The notes beneath the pieces were generated by a model. It saw only the letters and a list, made by a program, of their open reading frames with translations, did no database searches and had not been told where the DNA came from. Both the position numbers and the translations under genes were made by a program. 55,416 nucleotides of DNA from contig JACPTQ010000071.1 of NCBI GenBank assembly GCA_016192705.1, forward strand, positions 1 to 55,416, in the 5' to 3' direction. This stretch comes from Deltaproteobacteria bacterium. Lineage in GTDB: Bacteria; Myxococcota; JACPTQ01. Of the stretch, positions 50,018 through 55,416 are shown piece after piece (position 1 is the first letter of the stretch; every line of letters starts with the position of its first letter).

Positions 50018-51300
50018 GACGCGTCGGCGCATCTGAAGCGCTGTTCGCGAAGGCGAAGGCCGTCATTCCAGGCGGGGTGAACAGTCCGGTGCGGGCTTAC
50101 CGGGCGGTGGGAGGCGTGCCGCCATTTGTCGCTGAGGCGTGCGGCGCGGAGGTCGTTGATGCCGACGGGAATCGGTACGTCGATTACGTGATGTCGTGGG
50201 GCGCACTCATTGCGGGGCATGCCGAACCGAGCGTTGTGGCGGCGGTGCAAGCGGCGGCCGCGCGTGGGACGAGTTTTGGCGCGCCGACGGCCGGTGAGGT
50301 CGAGCTCGCAGCGGCGATCACGCGGGCGTTTCCCGCAGTTGAACGGGTGCGGCTTGTGTCGTCTGGGACGGAAGCGGTGATGAGTGCGCTCCGGGTTGCG
50401 CGCGCGGCGACAAAGCGCGACGTCGTCGTGAAGTTCGACGGGCATTACCATGGGCACTCGGATGCGATGCTCGTGAATGCGGGGAGTGGGCTGGCGACAT
50501 TTGGCGTGCCGTCGTCACCCGGCGTGCCGGCGGCTCTCGCGGCGCTGACGGTGACGCTGCCGTTTAACAATCGCGACGCGCTCGGTGCCGCGTTTCGTGA
50601 GCGCGGGCGGGAGATCGCCGCGGTGATCGTTGAGCCGGTCATGGGGAACATGGGGGTCGTTCCGGCGGAGCCGGGTTTCCTCGAAGCTGTGCGCGACGAG
50701 ACGGCGCGGGCCGGCGCGATTTTGATTTTCGACGAAGTGATAACTGGAATGCGGGTGGGCCCGGGGGGTGCGCAAACCCGATTTGGCGTGCGGCCGGATC
50801 TTTCGTGCCTCGGCAAGATTATTGGGGGCGGATTACCACTCGCCGCATTTGGTGGACGGGCCGATTTGATGGGCCTCGTTGCGCCCGAGGGTCCGGTTTA
50901 TCAAGCGGGAACGCTTTCGGGGAATCCAGTTGCCGTGGCGGCGGGGATTGCGATGATGAAACTCCTTGAACGAAACGGCGTTTACGACGATCTCGATCGG
51001 CGCGCGGCGACGCTTTGCGCGGGCGTGCTTGATGCGGCGCGAAACGCAGGCATCCCGCTTGTCGCGAACCGAGTGGGTTCGATGTTCAGTTTTTTCTTCA
51101 CCGGTGGGGCGGTTCGATCGGCAGCGGACGCGCGCCGTGCGGACGCCGCGAGATTCGCGCGATTCCATGCCGGGATGCTCGAACGCGGCTTTTGGCTTGC
51201 GCCATCCGCTTTTGAGGCGTGGTTTTTGTCGCTTGCTCATACCGACGAACACGTCGCAAGAACGGTTACGGCGGCGAACGAGGTTTTTCGCTCGAGCTGA
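50014..51300 (+). CDS. hemL: Glutamate-1-semialdehyde 2,1-aminomutase
   Basis: A PLP enzyme making 5-aminolevulinate from glutamate-1-semialdehyde, the C5 route of tetrapyrrole synthesis. The 428 residues are standard. The start AKAVIPGGVNSPVRA, then VRLVSSGTEAVMSALRVAR, FDGHYHGHSDAML, ILIFDEVITGMR and the PLP-lysine motif LGKIIGGGLPLAAFGG are all present. GTG 50014 forms a GTGA overlap with the lipoprotein stop; ATG 49996 is an alternative. It is followed 27 bases later by a coproheme-decarboxylase-type gene. Confidence 0.94.
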   Translation: MRRVGASEALFAKAKAVIPGGVNSPVRAYRAVGGVPPFVAEACGAEVVDADGNRYVDYVMSWGALIAGHAEPSVVAAVQAAAARGTSFGAPTAGEVELAAAITRAFPAVERVRLVSSGTEAVMSALRVARAATKRDVVVKFDGHYHGHSDAMLVNAGSGLATFGVPSSPGVPAALAALTVTLPFNNRDALGAAFRERGREIAAVIVEPVMGNMGVVPAEPGFLEAVRDETARAGAILIFDEVITGMRVGPGGAQTRFGVRPDLSCLGKIIGGGLPLAAFGGRADLMGLVAPEGPVYQAGTLSGNPVAVAAGIAMMKLLERNGVYDDLDRRAATLCAGVLDAARNAGIPLVANRVGSMFSFFFTGGAVRSAADARRADAARFARFHAGMLERGFWLAPSAFEAWFLSLAHTDEHVARTVTAANEVFRSS

Positions 51301-51327
51301 TCGTTATCGATTCAAGGAGACCAAGGG

Positions 51328-52017
51328 ATGGCGGATAAGAGACAATTCGTGAATTTTGCGTTTTACAAAGTGGACCCGGCGTGGCGACGATTGCCCGAGG
51401 CGGAGCGCCGGTCGGGCGCTGAGTCGTTTTCGCGCGCGGTTTTGGCGCGGGGCGCGGACGAGATCATTTTGCGGACGTATTCGCTCGCTGGGATTCGAGC
51501 GGACGCAGATTTACTTCTTTGGCGAATTTCGTACTCTTTGGACGCGCTTCAAGCGATGAGCATTGCGATCCAAAAGAGTGCGCCCGGAAAATTCCTCGTT
51601 CCCGCGTACAGTTATTTGTCGATGTCAAAGCGTTCGACCTACATCGACAAGATTTCACCCGAGCATGAGGAGTCGCGCGTGCGCATTGTGCCGGGGAAGG
51701 CGAAATATCTTTTTGTTTATCCGTTCGTCAAAACACGCGACTGGTACCTGCTTCCACTCGCACGACGACAGGAGATTATGGACGAGCATATCCGCGTCGG
51801 GAATAAATACCCGTCGGTGAAGCTCAACACGACTTATAGCTTTGGGCTCGACGACCAGGATTTTGTTGTGGCGTTCGAATCCAATGAGCCCGGGGATTTT
51901 CTCGACCTCGTACAAGAGCTTCGCGAAACCGAGTCGTCGCGTTACACGGTGCGCGACACGCCGACGTTTACGTGTGTTGCGAAACCGCTCGCGGAGATTT
52001 GTGCGGACCTCGTCTAG
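51328..52017 (+). CDS. chdC: Coproheme decarboxylase / chlorite-dismutase-family protein
   Basis: A 229-residue protein of the chlorite dismutase superfamily. KYLFVYPFVKTRDWYLLP contains the YPFxK motif with the catalytic Tyr, and RQEIMDEHIRVGNKY carries the proximal haem His. This pattern is that of ChdC (HemQ), which decarboxylates coproheme to haem b, rather than of true chlorite dismutases. AAGGAG lies ten bases before ATG. Co-location with hemL supports a haem-biosynthetic role. Confidence 0.88.
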   Translation: MADKRQFVNFAFYKVDPAWRRLPEAERRSGAESFSRAVLARGADEIILRTYSLAGIRADADLLLWRISYSLDALQAMSIAIQKSAPGKFLVPAYSYLSMSKRSTYIDKISPEHEESRVRIVPGKAKYLFVYPFVKTRDWYLLPLARRQEIMDEHIRVGNKYPSVKLNTTYSFGLDDQDFVVAFESNEPGDFLDLVQELRETESSRYTVRDTPTFTCVAKPLAEICADLV

Positions 52018-52020
52018 GCG

Positions 52021-52614
52021 TTAAGCCTCTTTTTCTTCAGCGCCGAAATCCTTGAGGCGCCGATACAGCGTGGCGACTCCGATGCCGAGGAGGTTCGCGG
52101 CGCGTTCACGATTGCCGCCAACTTCGTCGAGCGTTCGCATAATAGCGACGCGTTCCATCTCCGCAAGCGACGTCCCGACGACAAACGTCATCGATCCGGC
52201 CATGTCAGCGGGAGGCGCTTGTCGCACGGCGGGCGGAAGAAGCTCGACACCGAGGTCGGGCGTTTTGGTGAGAACGACGGCGCGCTCGATCGCGTTTTCG
52301 AGCTCGCGCACGTTGCCGGGCCAGCTGTACTCTTGAATGGCTTTCATCGCTTCAGGCGACAAACCGCCCACGGTCTTCCCGTTCTCACGAGCGTACTTTT
52401 CGAGGAAGTGCCGCACAAACAGCGGAATGTCGTTGCGACGCCCGCGAAGAGGCGGAACTTCGATCGAGACGACATCCAGCCGATAGAAAAGGTCTTCGCG
52501 AAACGTCTTTTCCTCGATGGCGCGACGCAAATCGCGGTTGGTGGCCGCGATGATGCGAACATCCGCGCGACGGGTCTCGTTGGAGCCGAGGCGCTCGAAT
52601 TCGCCCTCCTGCAA
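52021..52614 (-). CDS. NtrC-type regulator, C-terminal fragment (frameshifted)
   Basis: The second half of a sigma54-dependent response regulator. The same frame is coding up to about 52747: EKGAFTGAAQTKPGRFEVA, then AGTLLLDEVGEISLATQVKL (Walker B), then ADVRIIAATNRDL, WPGNVRELENAIERAVVL, and a Fis-type HTH (RERAANLLGIGVATLYRRL). It continues part 52661-53359 after a lost segment. No good Shine-Dalgarno sequence is present, so independent translation is doubtful. Type: fragment of a probable pseudogene, 52021-53359. Confidence 0.8.
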   Translation of the reverse strand: MQEGEFERLGSNETRRADVRIIAATNRDLRRAIEEKTFREDLFYRLDVVSIEVPPLRGRRNDIPLFVRHFLEKYARENGKTVGGLSPEAMKAIQEYSWPGNVRELENAIERAVVLTKTPDLGVELLPPAVRQAPPADMAGSMTFVVGTSLAEMERVAIMRTLDEVGGNRERAANLLGIGVATLYRRLKDFGAEEKEA

Positions 52615-52660
52615 AACGCGCAGCAGCTTAACTTGCGTTGCCAGCGAGATTTCGCCGACC

Positions 52661-53359
52661 TCATCGAGAAGCAGCGTTCCCGCTTGCGCGACCTCGAAAC
52701 GGCCCGGCTTCGTCTGGGCCGCCCCAGTGAACGCACCTTTCTCGCGCGGCGCAGTGCACCTTCACGAAGGGCGCAGCAGAGCGCGGGCTCCGGCTGTGGA
52801 TCGCATTTGCGATGACCTCTTTCCCGGTGCCGCTTTCACCCGTCAGGAGGACGCTCGACTTCGAGCGCGCCACTTGCTCGACAATCTCGAGAATCTCACG
52901 GAGCCCGGATTCGGCCCCGACAATTTCAAAGCGCCCCTTGAGCGTCGCGACTTCCTCTTTGAGGCGCGTATTTTCGGCGACGAGCTGCCGCGTTTCGAGA
53001 ACGCGCGCCACCGTTTTTAGGAGCTCACGCAGGCGCACCGGTTTCGTGATGAAATCAGCGGCGCCTTCTTTCATCGCTTCAACGGCCGTCGAGAGCGTCC
53101 CTTCGCCACTCACCATGATGACCGCGGCGTCCGCGGCGTTGCTCTTGAAATGGCGAAGCAGGTCAAGGCCGTTCATGACCCCAGGGAGAACCAAATCAAC
53201 CACCAGCAGGTCCGGAGTCCCGCGGCCCGCCTCGTCGACAACGTCCTCGGCGCACGCGAAGCTGGCGACGTCAAACCCCTCGTCGCCGAGCCCTTCGGCC
53301 AGCGCGAGCCGCGTGTTGCGGTCGTCGTCAACGACCCAGATGCGCCGTCCGCCGTTCAT
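52661..53359 (-). CDS. NtrC-type regulator, N-terminal fragment (frameshifted)
   Basis: Receiver domain (WVVDDDRNTRL, phospho-acceptor Asp55 in LLVVDLVLPG, TKPV), linker helix, and the first part of a sigma54-activating AAA+ domain with Walker A GESGTGKEV. After KVHCAA the frame changes; the expected stretch up to the GAFTGA loop (about 13 residues with the ELFGHE motif) is missing and the tail is nonsense. It starts 6 bases after the kinase stop with GAGG at good spacing, so kinase and regulator form a pair. The receiver half may still be made. Confidence 0.8.
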   Translation of the reverse strand: MNGGRRIWVVDDDRNTRLALAEGLGDEGFDVASFACAEDVVDEAGRGTPDLLVVDLVLPGVMNGLDLLRHFKSNAADAAVIMVSGEGTLSTAVEAMKEGAADFITKPVRLRELLKTVARVLETRQLVAENTRLKEEVATLKGRFEIVGAESGLREILEIVEQVARSKSSVLLTGESGTGKEVIANAIHSRSPRSAAPFVKVHCAARERCVHWGGPDEAGPFRGRASGNAASR

Positions 53360-53365
53360 GGGCGC

Positions 53366-54901
53366 TTACGCCTCATGCGAAACCAACTCCTCGTCGTCCG
53401 CAGCCTCGCCGGTCTCGTCAACCTCAGCAACCGGAAGACCGAACGTCGCGGACACGCCCTTCCCCGGGCGGCTGTCGAGTCGCAATTCACCGCCGTGCGC
53501 GCGAACGATCTCTTGCACGAGATAAAGGCCCAACCCCGTTCCACCCTCTTTCCGCGTGAAAAACGGTTCGGTGGCGCGCTTCAACGCCTGAGTGTTCATA
53601 CCGGGACCTGTGTCCTTGACGCTGACCTCAATGACACCGTTTCTCACCGCGGCTGTAAAGGTGACCTGCCCACCTCCGGGCATTGCGTCGCGCGCGTTCG
53701 TCGCAAGATTGAGAAGCACGCGTCGAATTTGGCGATCGTCAAACGAGACAGGCGGAAGCGGCGCGTCAAAATCCTCAACGATCTTGATTTTCGCGCCACG
53801 CCACCGCGTGCGAAGCTCCGCCACGAACTCAGCGACCACGCTGCGAAGGTCTCCGGTCTTCCGGCGAAGATCCGAAAGGCGTGCGAGGGACAAGTAATCC
53901 GCGATGATGTCATTCAAGCGCTCGACCTCTTCGCGAACGCGCTCAACATAGCGCTTGACCTTGTCGCCGCTCATCCCGTCGGTTTTGCCGACCTCGCGCT
54001 CGAGGAGGTCGCTGTTTAGAAAGATCGAGTTAAGCGGATTTCGAATTTCGTGCGCAACAGCACCGGCGATGCGCGACATCGCGCCGAGCTTCTCGGCCTC
54101 GTCGAGACGCGTCTTGAGCGTATTGAGTTCAGAGACGTCCCAAAGCGACAAAATGAGGTGAGGCGTCCAGGCGTCGCCTTCACGCTCGATCGCGGTCAGG
54201 TGGTAGTAAATCGTCGCTTCGTCCGCGTCGCCGTCGTCGCCAACGCGCATCGCGAATTCGCCTTTTTCAACGCCGGTATCGCCTGTTTCGAGAAAGTCGT
54301 CGATCGCCTGCGCAATCGCCGGAAACGCCTCCTGCCCGCGCATGCCGAGCATCTCTTCTTCGGGGCGCTGCGTGACGACGACCGCCGCCTCGTTCCACGA
54401 AATGATCCGGCCGACGCCGTCCATGACCACGACCCCGTGCTGCGACCCGCGCAAGAGTCCGGCGGTGAGCGTCGTCTTGCGGCGAAGCTCCGCCTGAAAT
54501 CGTGAGAGCTGCGTCGCGAGGCCGCTCCCGTGTTCGCCGTAAAAGCGAAGCCGCTCGCGCATGTAGAGGTCGAACATTTTGGTGACGCGTTTGCGGTGCC
54601 TGAGCTCGGCCTCAGCGTCGTCAGGAAAATTATCGTCGACCATTTCAAGAATGGCGTTTCGTAGGGACGTGTCGACTTCGAGCGCCGCGTCGACGCGCGT
54701 ATCGGGGTCCGCGTCCTCCAGAACGGGCGGCCCTTCACCTTCGATGTCACGCAGCACACGGCTCATCCGCTGCTCGAAGAGAGCGCGCGCGCGGCCCGGC
54801 GACAAGAGTTCGGGGCTCACCTGTTCACGCAGACGGCGGCGCGCTCGGCGAATGAGGAGGTCGCGATTCTCACGAACGATGTCACTTAGGTCTTTGCGCA
54901 T
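53366..54901 (-). CDS. Sensor histidine kinase with PAS domain, cytoplasmic
   Basis: A 511-residue protein without membrane helices: a helical N-terminus (about 1-140), a PAS domain (about 150-265; LLRGSQHGVVVMDGVGRIIS), HisKA with the phosphorylated His near 284 in VAHEIRNPLNSIFLN, and HATPase with NLATNARDAM, VKDTGPGMN, EPFFTRK and GGTGLGLYL. This is an NtrB-like architecture matching the NtrC-type regulator downstream. ATG 54901 has a weak Shine-Dalgarno sequence; TTGACG at about 54954-54949 could be a -35. Element A copy 5 points at it from upstream. Confidence 0.92.
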   Translation of the reverse strand: MRKDLSDIVRENRDLLIRRARRRLREQVSPELLSPGRARALFEQRMSRVLRDIEGEGPPVLEDADPDTRVDAALEVDTSLRNAILEMVDDNFPDDAEAELRHRKRVTKMFDLYMRERLRFYGEHGSGLATQLSRFQAELRRKTTLTAGLLRGSQHGVVVMDGVGRIISWNEAAVVVTQRPEEEMLGMRGQEAFPAIAQAIDDFLETGDTGVEKGEFAMRVGDDGDADEATIYYHLTAIEREGDAWTPHLILSLWDVSELNTLKTRLDEAEKLGAMSRIAGAVAHEIRNPLNSIFLNSDLLEREVGKTDGMSGDKVKRYVERVREEVERLNDIIADYLSLARLSDLRRKTGDLRSVVAEFVAELRTRWRGAKIKIVEDFDAPLPPVSFDDRQIRRVLLNLATNARDAMPGGGQVTFTAAVRNGVIEVSVKDTGPGMNTQALKRATEPFFTRKEGGTGLGLYLVQEIVRAHGGELRLDSRPGKGVSATFGLPVAEVDETGEAADDEELVSHEA

Positions 54902-54971
54902 GCGCGAGCGAAGTGCTCAACGCGCAATGTAGAAATTTCGATCCGCGATCGTCAAGCGCAAGTCTGGTGAG

Positions 54972-55057
54972 TCCTCGATCCCCGGATAAGCGGCCAGGTC
55001 TCTTCCGTACGTTGGGTCGGCAGGTGCCGCTTCGGTGCGCCGACGTCCTCGGGTCTG
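54972..55057 (-). repeat. Element A, copy 5
   Basis: On the minus strand it starts CAGACCCGAGGACGTCGGCG and ends CCGCTTATCCGGGGATCGAGG; the TATAAT part is lost. It points at the histidine kinase gene. Most similar to copy 3. Confidence 0.7.
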
Positions 55058-55134
55058 GCCCTCAACCCGTTCGCAAGTCGCACGAACGAAAACATGCGAA
55101 TGAATGAAAACCCGTGCATTCATGGCAGCTCAGA

Positions 55135-55352
55135 CCCTGCGGATGCGCGCCTGCGCGTTGCCCCTGCCGACCCTACGCGAATCCCTCGACCGCTTTCCGG
55201 GGACGCATTTCTTAGGCTTGTGGGCGGTTCGAAGAGTTCACCCGCTGGGTGTCGGCTAACGATCGATCGACCCCCAAGTCTATCAGCCGCCGTTCCCGGG
55301 AAACGGCTGGTTTCTAGTTGGGCGGGCGGGGATTGGGCAAGCGGAGGCTCGC
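55135..55352. mobile_element. Element C, copy 2, right terminus missing
   Basis: Left terminus CCCTGCGGATGCG (55135-55147) and the internal core (GAAGAGTTCACCC, ACGATCGATCGACCCCCAAG, TTGGGCGGGCGGG, GGAGGCTCGC) match 9150-9370. At the point where the right inverted repeat should follow, a two-hairpin element begins instead. The short frames here are shadows; I see no gene in 54902-55416. Confidence 0.7.
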
Positions 55353-55354
55353 GT

Positions 55355-55416
55355 ATTCTGTGAGCAATCGTTGGCAAGCCTGTGGCTTGCCGACGCGAAC
55401 AGAATCGCGAAGGCGA
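55355..55416 (+). repeat. Two-hairpin structured element, copy 4 (cut by the window end)
   Basis: Hairpin 1 is complete: ATTCTGT (55355-55361) with ACAGAAT (55399-55405), then GGCAAGCC/GGCTTGCC around loop TGT, internal loop GAGCAATCGT opposite GACGCG. Only the left arm of hairpin 2 (CGCGAAGGCG) is inside the window. Confidence 0.7.

Noticed and set aside
51328-52017. True chlorite dismutase
   Set aside because: The YPFVKTRDWY and MDEHIRVGNKY motifs and the hemL neighbour fit coproheme decarboxylase; no (per)chlorate genes are present.

Overview
The window is GC-rich DNA from a Gram-negative bacterium. It most resembles Myxococcota or related former Deltaproteobacteria. The reasons are many lipoproteins with Asp-Ala-Gly-rich linkers, kelch/PQQ/SBBP propeller proteins, TPR-rich proteins, frequent GTG and TTG starts, and complex signalling proteins. 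This placement is inference: no rRNA gene or diagnostic marker is present. I see no prophage, CRISPR array or complete insertion sequence, but the intergenic space is rich in small structured repeats.

Layout. 1-1050: tRNA-Val(GAC) and a membrane protein. 1055-4546 (minus): rsmB, fmt, a receiver/J-domain-like protein and a Cys-rich secreted protein, apparently one operon. 4938-8120 (plus): M50 protease, scpA, scpB and an RsuA/RluB pseudouridine synthase. 8155-9585: a lipoprotein and a composite repeat island. 9586-15872: envelope genes (zinc-finger/GYF/TM/TPR protein, TPR metalloprotease, kelch-like lipoprotein with a frameshift, small lipoprotein). 16029-22576: a Vps62-like lipoprotein, a STAND-ATPase/transmembrane/transglutaminase fusion and an ASH/SBBP lipoprotein. 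22763-25329: two 3-hydroxyacyl-CoA dehydrogenases and a crotonase. 25326-26859: a lone receiver, an XRE regulator and a RING-like mini-protein. 26992-34420: a tightly overlapped nucleoside salvage operon (deoC, deoB, pyrimidine phosphorylase, CNT transporter, purine phosphorylase, cytidine deaminase, amidohydrolase). 35176-35786: an AbrB/Doc toxin-antitoxin pair. 35971-38560: a PQQ/WD40 lipoprotein broken by a one-base frameshift. 38592-42738: a CHASE2 adenylate cyclase followed by a GAF-GAF-HD-GYP protein. 42854-46637: IPT/kelch lipoproteins. 46779-52017: gyrA, a lipoprotein, hemL and a coproheme-decarboxylase-type protein. 52021-54901 (minus): a histidine kinase and an NtrC-type regulator damaged by a deletion. 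54902-55416: a second repeat island.

The most unusual content is non-coding. (i) A two-hairpin element (222, 35868, 46675, 55355) shows compensatory base changes between copies, and its three complete copies each sit just upstream of a coding start, including gyrA. (ii) A roughly 90-base element starting CAGACCCGAGGAC (1, 4805, 9073 minus, 9457, 55057 minus) always points at the next gene, and two copies end in TATAAT. (iii) A 231-base MITE-like element has 13-base perfect terminal inverted repeats (9150-9380). (iv) CACAGAGACACAGAG-type repeats have entered three coding sequences. (v) (GCGGNN)n hexamer tracts are G-rich on the same DNA strand whatever the direction of the gene. Among proteins, the STAND-TM-transglutaminase fusion is the best candidate for an undescribed system.
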